In this document: in pieces, positions 53,869-63,262 of the stretch
Layout: the number at the start of each line of letters is the position of its first letter
How positions within the stretch are numbered: position 1 is the first letter of the stretch
DNA from: Streptomyces puniciscabiei
GTDB taxonomy: Bacteria; Actinomycetota; Actinomycetes; Streptomycetales; Streptomycetaceae
Length of the DNA stretch: 64,000 nt
Direction: 5' to 3'
Assembly: GCF_006715785.1 (NCBI RefSeq)
Contig: NZ_VFNX01000001.1
Location: 4,506,001 to 4,570,000 of the forward strand
Program-made: the position numbers and the translations under genes
Notes under the pieces: generated by a model
Told to the model about the DNA's origin: nothing
The model's database searches: none
The model's input: only the letters and a program-made list of their open reading frames with translations

Positions 53869-54762
53869 TCAACCCTTTACTCCGGTGAGGGTGACGCCCT
53901 CCACGAACGCCTTCTGGGCGAAGAAGAACACGAGGATCACGGGGGCCATGACCAGCACGGTCGCGGCCATGGTGAGGTTCCAGTCGGTGTGGTGGGCGCC
54001 CTTGAAGGACTCCAGGCCGTAGGACAGGGTCCAGGCGCCGGGGTTCTCGGACGCGTAGATCTGCGGGCCGAAGTAGTCGTTCCAGGCGTAGAAGAACTGG
54101 AAGAGGGCGACGGCCGCGATGCCGGGCCTGGCCATGGGCAGGACGACCTTCAGCAGGGTTCTGAGGTCGCCGCAGCCGTCCACCTTCGCGGCGTCCAGGT
54201 ACTCGTTCGGGATCGTCATCAGGAACTGCCGCAGCAGGAAGATGGAGAACGCGTCACCGAACGCCATCGGGATGATCAGCGGCCACAGCGTGCCGGACAG
54301 GTCCAGCTGCTTCGCCCAGAACAGGTACATCGGGATGATGACCACCTGCGGGGGCAGCATCATCATCGAGATCACCAGCATGAGCGACAGGTTGCGGCCC
54401 CGGAAGCGGAACTTGGCGAGCGCGTACGCCACCGGAATGGAGGACACCACGGTCAGGACGGTGCCGAGGCCCGCGTAGACCAGCGTGTTCTTCCACCAGG
54501 TCAGAAAGCCGGGGGTGTCGAGCACGCTCTTGTAGTTGCCCCACTCCCAGGTGTGCGGGATCAGATCACGGCTGAGTGCCTGGGTGTCGCTCATCAGCGA
54601 GGTCAGGAACACGAACACGAACGGGAGGGTGAAGAACAGCGCGGCGGCGACGCCGAGGGAGTGGACCGCGATCCATTCGAGGAGCGCCCGGCGCCGGGCG
54701 GTACGCTCGGCGGCCGCGGCGGGCGCCCGCACCTCCACGGGCTTGTCCAGTACTTGGGTCAT
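53869..54762 (-). CDS. csnG: ABC sugar permease CsnG
   Basis: A 297-residue MalG-type inner-membrane permease with six membrane helices. The EAA loop is YLDAAKVDGCGDLRTLLKVVLPMARPGI, the coupling site for the shared ATPase (usually MsiK, not encoded here). Works with CsnF and CsnE to import chitosan oligosaccharides. Two bases separate it from csnF. Confidence 0.9.
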   Translation of the reverse strand: MTQVLDKPVEVRAPAAAAERTARRRALLEWIAVHSLGVAAALFFTLPFVFVFLTSLMSDTQALSRDLIPHTWEWGNYKSVLDTPGFLTWWKNTLVYAGLGTVLTVVSSIPVAYALAKFRFRGRNLSLMLVISMMMLPPQVVIIPMYLFWAKQLDLSGTLWPLIIPMAFGDAFSIFLLRQFLMTIPNEYLDAAKVDGCGDLRTLLKVVLPMARPGIAAVALFQFFYAWNDYFGPQIYASENPGAWTLSYGLESFKGAHHTDWNLTMAATVLVMAPVILVFFFAQKAFVEGVTLTGVKG

Positions 54763-54764
54763 GG

Positions 54765-55706
54765 TCAGTCACCTGCCTGGATGAGACCGCCCCGGCGCCG
54801 CATCAGGAACCCGGTGAACACCATCGACAGGGCGAACAGCACCAGCGCCACCACACCGGCCGAGCCGTAGTCGAAGCGCTGGAAGCCGAGGTTGTAGACG
54901 AGCTGGGGGAGGGTGAGCGTGGACTTGTCCGGGTAGCCGGGCTCGAACTGGGTGCCCGCGCCCTGGATCACCCCGGAGGCGACCTTCCCGGCGATCAGCG
55001 GCTGGGTGTAGTACTGCATGGTCTGGATCACGCCGGTGACGACCGCGAACATCACGATCGGGGAGATGTTCGGCAGGGTGACGTACCGGAACCGCTGCCA
55101 GGCCGAGGCGCCGTCCAGCTCGGCCGCCTCGTACTGCTCGGTCGGCACGTCCAGCAGCGCGGCCATGAAGATGACCATGAGGTCGCCGATGCCCCACAGC
55201 GCCAGCAGGGTGAGGGCCGGTTTGGACCAGGTGGGGTCGTTGAACCAGCCCGGTGCCGGAATGCCCACCTTTTCGAGCATCGAGTTGACCGGGCCCGTGC
55301 CGGGGTTCAGCAGGAAGGCGAAGGCCATGGTCGCGGCGACCGGCGGGGCCAGGTACGGCAGATAGAAGAGGGTGCGGAAGACCCCCGTACCCGTCTTGAT
55401 CTTGGTGATGAGCAGGCCGATGCCGAGCCCGAAGGCGACCCGCAACGACACCATCACCAGGACCAGCCACAGCGTGTTGCGCAGGGCCGGCCAGAAAAGC
55501 GGGTAGTGCTCGAAGACGTAGGTCCAGTTCTTCCCGCCGCTCCACGTGGGCGGCCGGAAGCCGTCGTAGTGCATGAAGGAGAAATAGACCGTCGAGATCA
55601 GCGGATACGCGAAGAAGACCGCGAAACCGATCAGCCAGGGTGACATGAAGGCGGCGGTCCTCAGGGCCGCCCGCCGGCGCTTGGACGCCAGAGTGAGCGC
55701 GCTCAT
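54765..55706 (-). CDS. csnF: ABC sugar permease CsnF
   Basis: A 313-residue MalF-type permease. The N-terminus is AAFMSPWLIGFAVFFAYPLI, and the EAA loop is YEAAELDGASAWQRFRYVTLP. ATG 55706 is chosen because it immediately follows the csnE stop and starts the first membrane helix; a longer frame into csnE is spurious. Partner of CsnG. Confidence 0.9.
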   Translation of the reverse strand: MSALTLASKRRRAALRTAAFMSPWLIGFAVFFAYPLISTVYFSFMHYDGFRPPTWSGGKNWTYVFEHYPLFWPALRNTLWLVLVMVSLRVAFGLGIGLLITKIKTGTGVFRTLFYLPYLAPPVAATMAFAFLLNPGTGPVNSMLEKVGIPAPGWFNDPTWSKPALTLLALWGIGDLMVIFMAALLDVPTEQYEAAELDGASAWQRFRYVTLPNISPIVMFAVVTGVIQTMQYYTQPLIAGKVASGVIQGAGTQFEPGYPDKSTLTLPQLVYNLGFQRFDYGSAGVVALVLFALSMVFTGFLMRRRGGLIQAGD

Positions 55707-55708
55707 GG

Positions 55709-57052
55709 CTACTTCGCCTGCGCGATGTCCGTGTCGATCTGCGCCGCCGTCTGCTTCAGGCCGGCCTTCAGATCGGTGACCTTGCCGCTTTCGTAGTCGT
55801 AACCGAACTGCTGGATCGTCACCAGGTACTGGCCCCCGTTGATGGAGGCCGGCGACGTGGCGGAGTTCGGATTGGCGGCGATGTCGAGGAACGTCTTGAA
55901 GCGCGGGTCGTACGTCAGCTTCGGGGACTTCAGCGCGGCCAGCGTGGAGGGGACGTTGTGGATGTCGTTGGCGAAGCCGACCACCGCGTCCGTGTTCGTG
56001 GTGATGTACTTGACGAATTCCCAGGCCGCGTTCTGCTTGTGGCTGGTGGCGGCGATGCCCGCGATGGTGCCGGTGATGTAGCCCTTGCCGTACTGTGCGG
56101 CCTGGTCGTCGGGCACGGGCAGCGGGGCGACGCCGATCTCGAACTTCGGCTTGGCCTGCTCGGCCATCCCGAGCCGCCACTCGCCGTCGAGCTGCATGGC
56201 GACCTGACCGGTGTGGAAGGGGTGCTTGGGGCCCCATTCGTCACCGAGTGTCGCGCGGAACCGCTCCAGCTTCGGGAATCCGCCGAGTTCGTCCACGAGC
56301 CGCTTCTGGAGTTCGAAGCCCTTCTGGAACGCCGGGTCCTTGGCGAGGTCGGACTTGCCGTCCTTGCCGAAATAGGTCGGCGAGAACTGCGCGAAGTAGT
56401 GCTCGGTGGTGGACTCCCAGCCGTGGTAGTCCGGCATGAAGCCCAGCTGTTTGTACGAGTCCCCGTCCGTGATGGTCAGCTTCTTGGCGTCGGCCTCGAA
56501 CTCGGACCAGGTCTTCGGCGGACGGGCGATACCGGCCTTCGCGAACGCCGTCTTGTTGTAGTAGAGCCCGTACGCGTCACCGAGCAGCGGCACCGTGCAG
56601 CGGTTGCCGTCGAACTGGGTGTACTCGTTCATCGGCTTCGGGAAGGTCTTCTCGGGGTCGATCCCGGACTTCTTGAAGAAGGGGTTGAGGTCGACCAGCG
56701 CACCCGAGGAACAGAACTTGCCCACATTGTTGGTCGTGAACGAGGAGATCACGTCCGGCGCCTTGTCGCCCCCCGACCGCAGCGCCTGGTTGATCTTGTC
56801 GTCGGTCATGTTGCCGACGATGTTCACGTGGATGTTGGGGTGCGCCTTCTCGAAACCGGCGACCAGCGACTTGACGGCCTTGACCTCGTTCGGCGCGCTC
56901 CAGGCGTGCCAGAAGTTGATCGTCGTGTCCTTCGAGGCGTCGTCCGTGGCACCGGAGTCGGACTGCCCGGTACAGGCGGTGGTGAGGAGGGCCAGCGAGA
57001 CGGTCAGGGCAAAAGCCGCTTTTCGGGCAGCTGAGGGTATGACTTCGGGCAT
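55709..57052 (-). CDS. csnE: Sugar-binding lipoprotein CsnE
   Basis: A 447-residue family-1 extracellular solute-binding lipoprotein. The signal peptide ends in the lipobox LLTTAC (about residues 22-27). It has FWHAWSAPNEVKAVKSLVAGF and YGLYYNKTAFAKAGIARPPKTW, typical of oligosaccharide-binding proteins. It would capture chitosan oligomers and deliver them to CsnFG. The interval to csnR is 39 bases. Confidence 0.9.
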   Translation of the reverse strand: MPEVIPSAARKAAFALTVSLALLTTACTGQSDSGATDDASKDTTINFWHAWSAPNEVKAVKSLVAGFEKAHPNIHVNIVGNMTDDKINQALRSGGDKAPDVISSFTTNNVGKFCSSGALVDLNPFFKKSGIDPEKTFPKPMNEYTQFDGNRCTVPLLGDAYGLYYNKTAFAKAGIARPPKTWSEFEADAKKLTITDGDSYKQLGFMPDYHGWESTTEHYFAQFSPTYFGKDGKSDLAKDPAFQKGFELQKRLVDELGGFPKLERFRATLGDEWGPKHPFHTGQVAMQLDGEWRLGMAEQAKPKFEIGVAPLPVPDDQAAQYGKGYITGTIAGIAATSHKQNAAWEFVKYITTNTDAVVGFANDIHNVPSTLAALKSPKLTYDPRFKTFLDIAANPNSATSPASINGGQYLVTIQQFGYDYESGKVTDLKAGLKQTAAQIDTDIAQAK

Positions 57053-57091
57053 GGCGAGGTCTCCCAGCGGGACGGGGTGGGTGAGAGGGGG

Positions 57092-58303
57092 CTAGCGCGA
57101 GGTGTCGAAGACTTCGTCGCGGGTGGTCACGAGCGCGGACTCCAACGCGCCGCGCAGGACGGGGTGTTCGTGGACGTCGCCGACGACCAGCCGGGGGCGG
57201 GCCGCGGCCAGCTCCTCCAGCTCGGCCTGGACGAGGGCGCGCAGGCCCTCGCCGCCGGCCGTCAGCGCAGAGCCGCTGAGGACGACGAGTTCGGGGTCGA
57301 GGACGGAGACGAGTGAGGCGAGACCGGTGGCGAGCCGGGTCGCGTAGGTCCGCAGCAGCTCCCGGTAGGGGCCGGAGGCGTGATCGGCGCCCCGGGCCAC
57401 GAGTTCGGCGGCGACCTCGGTGTACGGCCCCGACGGCACATCCGGGATGCCGAGCTCCCGGGCCAGCTTCGGTACGGCCTGGGAGCCGGCCAGCTCCTGG
57501 TAGCCGCCGCTGTTGGCCTTGGTCACCTGCCGCACCAGGGGCGTGCCCGGCACGGGCAGGAATCCGACCTCGCCGGCGCCGCCGGTCCAGCCGCGGTGCA
57601 GCCGGCCGCCGAGGACCAGGGCGGCGCCGAGGCCTTCCTGGTTCCACAGCAGCACGAAGTCCGCGTGACCCTTGGCCGCCCCGAGCCGCTGTTCGGCGAG
57701 GGCGACGAGATTGACGTCGTTCTCGTACTCCACCGGCATCGGCAGGGCGGCGGCGAGCTCGTCGAGCAGGGTGGGGGAGTGCCAGCCGGGCAGGTGGGAG
57801 GCGTAGCGCAGCCGGCCGGTGTTGGGGTCGAAGGCGCCCGGGGTGCCGATGACCAGCCGGTGCACATCGGACCGCGCGAGTCCGGCGGCCTTGACGGCAC
57901 CGTCGAGCGCGTCGGTGACCTGCTGGACGACGGGCTGGGCGGGCCGGCGCCCGGGGGTGGGCAGCTCGTGCTCACCCACTGTGCGGCCGGTGACGTCGGC
58001 GACGGCGGCGCGGATGCGCTCCGGGGTGACATCGAGCCCGGCCGCGTACGCGGCGGCGGGGTTGACGGCGTACAGCTGGGCGTTGGGGCCCGGGCGGCCC
58101 TCGCTGGTGCCGGTGACCCGGACCAGTCCGGCGGCCTCCAGGCGGGCCAGCAGCTGGGAGGCGGTGGGCTTGGACAGGCCGGTGAGCTTCCCGATCCGGG
58201 TGCGCGACAGCGGCCCGTGCTCCAGCAGGAGGTCCAGCGCGGCACGGTCGTTCATGGCGCGCAGCACGCGCGGGGTGCCCGGCGTACCGGCGGTTCCTGC
58301 CAT
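57092..58303 (-). CDS. csnR: ROK-family repressor CsnR
   Basis: A 403-residue repressor. The N-terminal winged HTH (about 15-75) has HGPLSRTRIGKLTGLSKPTASQLLARL. The ROK sugar-binding fold follows (GLDVTPERIRAAVADVTG, NDVNLVALAEQRLG, GAGEVGFLPV); the zinc CxCGxxGCxE motif is absent. CsnR represses the csn operon and chitosanase genes until chitosan oligomers are present. ATG 58303 is preferred to GTG 58312 because AGG is eight bases before it. Confidence 0.88.
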   Translation of the reverse strand: MAGTAGTPGTPRVLRAMNDRAALDLLLEHGPLSRTRIGKLTGLSKPTASQLLARLEAAGLVRVTGTSEGRPGPNAQLYAVNPAAAYAAGLDVTPERIRAAVADVTGRTVGEHELPTPGRRPAQPVVQQVTDALDGAVKAAGLARSDVHRLVIGTPGAFDPNTGRLRYASHLPGWHSPTLLDELAAALPMPVEYENDVNLVALAEQRLGAAKGHADFVLLWNQEGLGAALVLGGRLHRGWTGGAGEVGFLPVPGTPLVRQVTKANSGGYQELAGSQAVPKLARELGIPDVPSGPYTEVAAELVARGADHASGPYRELLRTYATRLATGLASLVSVLDPELVVLSGSALTAGGEGLRALVQAELEELAAARPRLVVGDVHEHPVLRGALESALVTTRDEVFDTSR

Positions 58304-58392
58304 GGTCGACACCTGCCTTTCCAGCCGCCCAGCTTCGCAGTGACCTGGCGGGAGGTCCAGTCTTGATCACCGGCCGCCCTGGAGATCACTGT

Positions 58393-58407
58393 TAGGAAAC
58401 TTTCCTA
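58393..58407. promoter_or_regulatory. CsnR-type operator palindrome
   Basis: TAGGAAACTTTCCTA is a perfect 15-base palindrome 90 bases upstream of csnR. It agrees with my memory of the AGGAAA-TTTCCT operator reported for CsnR control of chitosanase genes. It would let CsnR repress its own operon. Confidence 0.8.
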
Positions 58408-58514
58408 TTGGGGTGGGAGGAACGTAAGCCCAGGACGAAGGGGGCGTCAATAGACAAGGGCGCGGGGGCTGCAGAGTCGTTATCTCGCGGGGCTGTACAG
58501 CCCGTCCATGGCTG

Positions 58515-58889
58515 GTGATCTTTGGCCTTCGCCGTCTACCCGTACGGCGCCCCGCACCGCCGCGCTCGCGGCACCGGCATCCCGGTCACGGCTCAGGCGC
58601 CGGCCACCACGCAGGAGCACACGTTTCGGCCGACCGGGCGGCGCGCCCGAGGGCCGGCCTGCCCATCTCCGAACGGGCCTGGGACGTGCTGAGCGGCGAG
58701 GAACTCCACTTCCGCCGACGCCCGTTCCGCGGCCGGCGGTCCGTCAGTGGCTCCGTGACCTTCGACTCCGCGTCGGGAGAGGCCTGGCTGGAGATCTACG
58801 CCGACGAGAATCTGATGACCGGCTTGGGGCTGCGCAGGGCGAGCGGGTTCGTCGCGCTGTGTCAGATAGCGCGGCTGGTCAGGCCGTGA
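58515..58889 (+). CDS. Hypothetical protein, uncertain
   Basis: A possible 124-residue protein. The C-terminal 75 residues look protein-like (LPISERAWDVLSGEELHFR, SVTFDSASGEAWLEIYADENL, ASGFVALCQIARL), but the N-terminal part is Arg/His/Pro-rich and could be noncoding, with the true start nearer 58660. No ribosome site is clear. Its end overlaps the convergent Uma2-like gene by 11 bases. Confidence 0.4.
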   Translation: MIFGLRRLPVRRPAPPRSRHRHPGHGSGAGHHAGAHVSADRAARPRAGLPISERAWDVLSGEELHFRRRPFRGRRSVSGSVTFDSASGEAWLEIYADENLMTGLGLRRASGFVALCQIARLVRP

Positions 58890-59502
58890 CGAACGGGGTG
58901 GTGTCGAGGGTGGGGTACGGCGGTGGGAGGGGGAGGGGGTCGCCGAGGCTGACCTCGGTGTCGGTGGCGTAGTACGCCTCAGTGGGGTCGCTGCCGGGGA
59001 GGATGGGATCGGTGTAGCAGTGAGCCGTCTTGGAGTGGCGGTCGATGAGGACGTAGACGGGGACGCCGGTGGCTGCGTAGGTGCGCAGTTTGGGGCCTGT
59101 GTCGGTTTCGTGGTTGGTGGAGGTGACTTCACCGACCAGGGCGAGCATGTCGATGGGGTACCAACCCCGGTGAGTTGTCCGATAGGACTCGTCGAGTTCG
59201 GTTGGCTCGCGGCGGCAGACATAGAAGTCCGGCACCACCAAGGCCATGGTTCGCCCGTCCGTGTGAGTGACGCGGAAGCCGTTATTTACGCCGGCCAAAT
59301 CAAGCCCGGCGAGGTGGAACTGGACGATGAGCTTCACGGCGCCAGCGTTGTGCCGGTGCTCCGGCTGAGGCGGCAAGATGCCCGTCCCCTCGATGAACTC
59401 CGCTCGAATCGGCACCGGTCCCGTCGCCTTTTCGAACACTTCCAACAGGTCAATGGGGTCCACCTGCGTCACCACCGGCTTCATGATCGGTTCGGCGCTC
59501 AT
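58879..59502 (-). CDS. Uma2-family (DUF820) nuclease-like protein
   Basis: A 207-residue PD-(D/E)xK-fold protein. It has AEFIEGTGILPPQPEHRHN, VVPDFYVCRREPTEL, ALVGEVTSTNHETDT and YVLIDRHSKTAHCYT, the D...ExT...D layout of Uma2 proteins. These are expanded in actinobacteria and cyanobacteria; the substrate is unknown. GGAGAA precedes ATG 59502. Confidence 0.85.
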   Translation of the reverse strand: MSAEPIMKPVVTQVDPIDLLEVFEKATGPVPIRAEFIEGTGILPPQPEHRHNAGAVKLIVQFHLAGLDLAGVNNGFRVTHTDGRTMALVVPDFYVCRREPTELDESYRTTHRGWYPIDMLALVGEVTSTNHETDTGPKLRTYAATGVPVYVLIDRHSKTAHCYTDPILPGSDPTEAYYATDTEVSLGDPLPLPPPYPTLDTTPFVTA

Positions 59503-59638
59503 CGCTGGTTCTCCTTGTCGCACTGATGCCAGGCTAAGCCCGCGTCGGGTGCCCCGGCAGAACGATGGGGCACCCGTGCGCACCGCGCGCCGGAATGCCC
59601 CACCTGTTCACTCGAACGAGTGTGCTGAAACTGTTCCC

Positions 59639-60757
59639 CTACTTCCCGGGCGGCGCCGGCCGCTGCGCGGCGATCGGTGCCGTCGCCGCCGCCTGCGGCG
59701 AGTCCGCGTTGGCGAAGGCCGACGGGGCCGCCACAGCCGCCGTCGGGTCGGGGGTGTCCTCCGCGTCCTCGACCGAGGTCGCGCCGCCCACGATGCGGAT
59801 GCTCGCCTGGTCGAACGCGCGCTTGATCCGCCAGCGCAGCTCCCGCTCGACGGTCAGGGCCTTGCCCGGCATGGTCCTGGCGGAGACGCGGACCACCATG
59901 GAGTCGAGCAGGACCGAGTCCAGGCCGAGGACCTCGACCGGGCTCCACAGCAGTTCGTTCCAGGGCTCTTCCTTGCTCATGTGCTCGGCGACGTCGTCCA
60001 GCGTGGCCTTGACCCGCTCCAGGTCCTCGCTCGCCTTCACGGTCACGTCGACCCCGGCCGTCGCCCAGCCCTGGGAGAGGTTGCCGATCCGCTTGACCTC
60101 GCCGTTGCGGACGTACCAGATCTCGCCGTCGGAACCGCGCAGCTTGGTCACGCGCAGCCCGACCTCGATCACCTCGCCGGTGGCCACACCCGCGTCGATC
60201 ACGTCACCGACGCCGTACTGGTCCTCCAGGATCATGAACACGCCGGAGAGGAAGTCGGTGACCAGGTTGCGGGCGCCGAAACCGATCGCCACACCGGCCA
60301 CACCGGCGGACGCCAGCAGCGGCGCCAGGTTGATCTTGAACGTGGACAGCACCATCAGCGCGGCCGTACCGAGGATCAGGAAGCTCGCCACCGAGCGCAG
60401 CACCGAGCCGATCGCCTGCGAGCGCTGCCGGCGCCGTTCGGCGTTGACCAGCAGCCCGCCCAGCGCCGTGCCGTTCACGGCTTCCGCGGTGCGGCCCATC
60501 CGGTCTATCAGCTTGGTGATCGCCCGCCGCACCACCGCGCGCAGCGCGACCGCTATCACCACGATCAGCAGGATCTGCAGACCCATCGCGAGCCAGGTCG
60601 ACCAGTTCTGCTCGACCCAGCTCGCCGCGTTCGTCGCGCTCTCCTGGGCGTCCTGGAGCGACGGCACGGCCGGTGCCGTCGCGCCGGACGGAGAGGGAGA
60701 GGGGGACGGGGTCGGCGACGCACCGGCGGCCAGAAGGACGGCGGGCAAGGACGACAC
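59639..60757 (-). CDS. MscS-type mechanosensitive channel
   Basis: A 372-residue membrane protein. A Pro/Ser/Thr-rich N-terminus precedes helices ILLIVVIAVALRAVV and LILGTAALMVLSTF. The pore helix is LASAGVAGVAIGFGARNLVTDFLSG, with the MscS Gly/Ala packing pattern, followed by the beta domain GVGDVIDAGVATGEV and a C-terminal cap. Opens under hypo-osmotic stress to release solutes. GGAGG precedes GTG 60757. Confidence 0.9.
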   Translation of the reverse strand: MSSLPAVLLAAGASPTPSPSPSPSGATAPAVPSLQDAQESATNAASWVEQNWSTWLAMGLQILLIVVIAVALRAVVRRAITKLIDRMGRTAEAVNGTALGGLLVNAERRRQRSQAIGSVLRSVASFLILGTAALMVLSTFKINLAPLLASAGVAGVAIGFGARNLVTDFLSGVFMILEDQYGVGDVIDAGVATGEVIEVGLRVTKLRGSDGEIWYVRNGEVKRIGNLSQGWATAGVDVTVKASEDLERVKATLDDVAEHMSKEEPWNELLWSPVEVLGLDSVLLDSMVVRVSARTMPGKALTVERELRWRIKRAFDQASIRIVGGATSVEDAEDTPDPTAAVAAPSAFANADSPQAAATAPIAAQRPAPPGK

Positions 60758-61081
60758 GGCAGGTACCTCCAGGTGCTGCGCGGTCCGTGCCGGTGGGCGG
60801 TCAAGGTCTTCAAGGTCACGAAAAGGTCACCGGACGGACAGGGCCACCACACTAACGGGGCATTGTGTGGGCATCGCGCGGATCCGCCAAGGAGGGCTGC
60901 AGGAGAGACGGGGCTCACCCTGGCTTGAACTCGTCATGATCCGGGGGATGAATCAGATGTGGTCGAAAACACTCCCAGCCCGTTACCGGGACATGGTGGC
61001 GCTTCCACCAGGCATCAAGGGAGACTGACTGCAGATCGTCCCGGCGCGAGCCACGCGCCGCCGACGCCCAAGGAGGCACCC

Positions 61082-61618
61082 GTGCCGCATGTCCTGGTCC
61101 TCAACGCGTCGTACGAGCCGCTCGGCGTCGTACCGCTCCGCCGCGCGCTCGTCCTCGTCCTGGAGAACAAGGCCGTCTCCCTCGAGGAATCCGGCGCCTA
61201 TATGCACAGCGCAACCGTCACAGTCCCCGCACCCAGCGTGGTCCGGCTCAAGCGATTCGTCCGGGTTCCCTATCGGGGGCCCGTTCCTCTCACCCGGCGT
61301 GCACTGTTCGCGCGCGACGGGGGCCGGTGCATGTACTGCGGTGGCGTCGCAACCAGCGTCGACCACGTCATCCCGCGCAGCCGCGGGGGCAAGCACGTCT
61401 GGGACAACGTGGTGGCCTCCTGCCGCCGCTGCAACCACGTGAAGGCCGACCGTCACCTCGTCGAGCTGGGGTGGCGACTGCGGCACAAACCGGCGCCGCC
61501 GTCCGGGCTGGCCTGGCGCATCATCGGCACCGGGCATAGGGATCCGCGCTGGCTGCCCTACTTGCAGCCGTACGGCGCGGACGATGCCCTGGCCCGGATC
61601 GACGGCATTTCTGCCTGA
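61082..61618 (+). CDS. HNH endonuclease domain protein
   Basis: A 178-residue protein starting MPHVLVLNASYEPLGVV. The HNH core is CMYCGGVATSVDHVIPRSRGG...WDNVVASCRRCNHVKADR, with two CxxC zinc-binding pairs and the catalytic HVIPRS. A highly conserved actinobacterial housekeeping-type HNH protein; its substrate in Streptomyces is unknown. GTG 61082 follows AAGGAGG. Confidence 0.9.
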   Translation: MPHVLVLNASYEPLGVVPLRRALVLVLENKAVSLEESGAYMHSATVTVPAPSVVRLKRFVRVPYRGPVPLTRRALFARDGGRCMYCGGVATSVDHVIPRSRGGKHVWDNVVASCRRCNHVKADRHLVELGWRLRHKPAPPSGLAWRIIGTGHRDPRWLPYLQPYGADDALARIDGISA

Positions 61619-61760
61619 CGGCGATCCGGGCCTTCGCGTACCCGGCGGGACCCACGTACCGCCGGGACCCGGCCTACGCGGTACCGCCGGGACCCGGCCC
61701 ACGCGCGGTGAGGGCGCGCACCGGCTCCGGGAGTCCCCTGCGCCCCCGGAGCCTTCGGGC

Positions 61761-62715
61761 TCACGCGTACCGCAGCTCCGCCGGGCGGGCCGCGCGGCGC
61801 AGCAGGGGCAGTGAGGTGGCCGCCGCCAGCAGGCAGCAGGCGTAGACGACCACCGGCACCAGCAGCGCCGCGTACGGCACGGCCTGGATGAGCACGCCCC
61901 GGGCCAGCGAGGCGTACCAGACGCCGATCGCCATGCCGCCCGCGCCCGCCAGCGCGACCGCGGGGGCCGGCGACAGCGCCGTCTCCAGCAGCAGCGCCCG
62001 GCCGAGCACCGCCCGGGGCATCCCGGAGGCGACCTGTGCGGCCAGGCCCCGGCGGCGGTCGGCCACCGACTCGGCGGTGCCGACGGCGAGACCGGAGAGG
62101 GTGATCGCGAGGGCGACGAGGATGGCGACGGCCGTCAGATCGATGCCCGTCGTATAGAAGGCCATGTCCATGCCCAGCTCGTGGTCGCGGTTCATCTCGT
62201 GCAGGCCGGCCAGGAGCGTCTGCCGGACACCGACGAATCCCGTGGGACGACCGTGGCCAGCAGCACCGCCGCGTGGCTGCGGGCCGCCGCCCACGGACCG
62301 AGCCCAGCAGACAGGCCGTCCCCGTCTCCAGCGCGGCGATCCGGCGCACCTGCGCCGGGCCGGCACCCGCCGGCCGCAGCCCGGCCAGTCGCCGGTCGCG
62401 GTGCACGGCGCCGATCCGCGCGCACTGCCCGCGGAACCCCAGCACCGGCACCAGCAGGAGCAGCAGGCCGAGGACCACCCCCGAGCGTTCGCCGGGCCGG
62501 TCCAACAGGCCGTGCCCGAAGGACACCCGGTACTGCCCGTGCAGCGAGGCCACTGCGACGGCCGCGAGCGCGAACCCGGTGGCGAGCGCGGCCCCCGCCG
62601 CCGTCAGCCCGAGCCGCCACCACTCCCGCCGGTCCGAACCGCGGACCAACTGCCAGGCCAGCCGGATGTCGACCGCCATACCGGACCGGGTCCCGGAACG
62701 TGCCTCCCGCGTCAT
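61761..62715 (-). pseudogene. Decayed FtsX-like ABC permease
   Basis: The N-terminal part (RLAWQLVRGSDRREWWRLG..., two hydrophobic stretches) and the C-terminal part (FYTTGIDLTAVAILVALAI..., three helices) are both permease-like but lie in different frames. The switch lies at about 62200-62320, where a third frame also looks protein-like. The total is far shorter than the usual two-module exporter, so at least one frameshift and probably a deletion occurred. It follows an equally broken ATPase gene. Confidence 0.8.
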
Positions 62716-62862
62716 GCCGTCACCTCCGCCGGCACCACGGCGCCGTCGCTCAGCCGTAGCTCGCGGTCCGCGTACGCCGCCACCTGGGCGTCGTGCGTGA
62801 TCAGCAGCACCGCCGCGCCCGCGTCGCGGCCCATGTGGACCAGGGCCGTCATCACCTGTTCG
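62712..62862 (-). pseudogene. C-terminal remnant of ABC exporter ATPase
   Basis: About 50 codons matching the end of an exporter ATPase: TEQVMTALVHMGRDAGAA, then LLITHDAQVAAYADRELRL with the H-loop His, then a short tail. The Walker A, signature and Walker B regions are missing; the homology stops at about 62862. Its stop overlaps the permease start (ATGA), preserving the ancestral operon junction. Confidence 0.8.
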
Positions 62863-62877
62863 GTGATCAAAGATCAC
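62863..62877. promoter_or_regulatory. Perfect palindrome GTGATC-AAA-GATCAC
   Basis: A 15-base perfect palindrome lies exactly where homology to the ABC ATPase ends, 121 bases upstream of the small gene before malQ. It may be an operator for the leader-malQ unit or mark the deletion junction. Confidence 0.4.
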
Positions 62878-62998
62878 GTTCGACGGGGTGGCCGAGGCGG
62901 CTTCGAGCGGGTCTCTGGAGTGCGGCGGCCGTCACGGGGTAGGCCTGCCGTAATCCGTTCAAAGCGACAGCATCCGACCCACCGAAGAGGAGACCCTC

Positions 62999-63262
62999 GT
63001 GGCCGCACCGGTTCGGCTCTCGATCCCCGCCCAGTGGAAACCCGGGGCGGACTTGTCCGCCCCGACCGACGACGCCTCGCTGTGCGTGTTCAGCGCGGAG
63101 AGCGCCTGCACCCAGGCCCCGCTCACCAGCGAGCCCCCACTGCCCGACGCCGAACCCCTGACCAGCGAGCCGCCGCTCGCCGACGCCACCCCGCTGACCA
63201 GCGAGTCCGACGCCTTCGGCACCGGGTCGTACGAGGCCGACACCTTCGGCGCGGGGTCGTAG
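62999..63262 (+). CDS. Small Pro/Ser/Thr-rich protein abutting malQ
   Basis: An 87-residue protein starting VAAPVRLSIPAQWKPGADL, with two Cys in LCVFSAESAC. Tandem PLTSEPPL-DA units lie at about 41-68, followed by a Gly/Ala/acidic tail. GAGGAG lies five bases before the GTG. Its TAG stop directly abuts the malQ ATG, so malQ translation is probably coupled to it. No family recognised, and function unknown. Confidence 0.65.
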   Translation: MAAPVRLSIPAQWKPGADLSAPTDDASLCVFSAESACTQAPLTSEPPLPDAEPLTSEPPLADATPLTSESDAFGTGSYEADTFGAGS

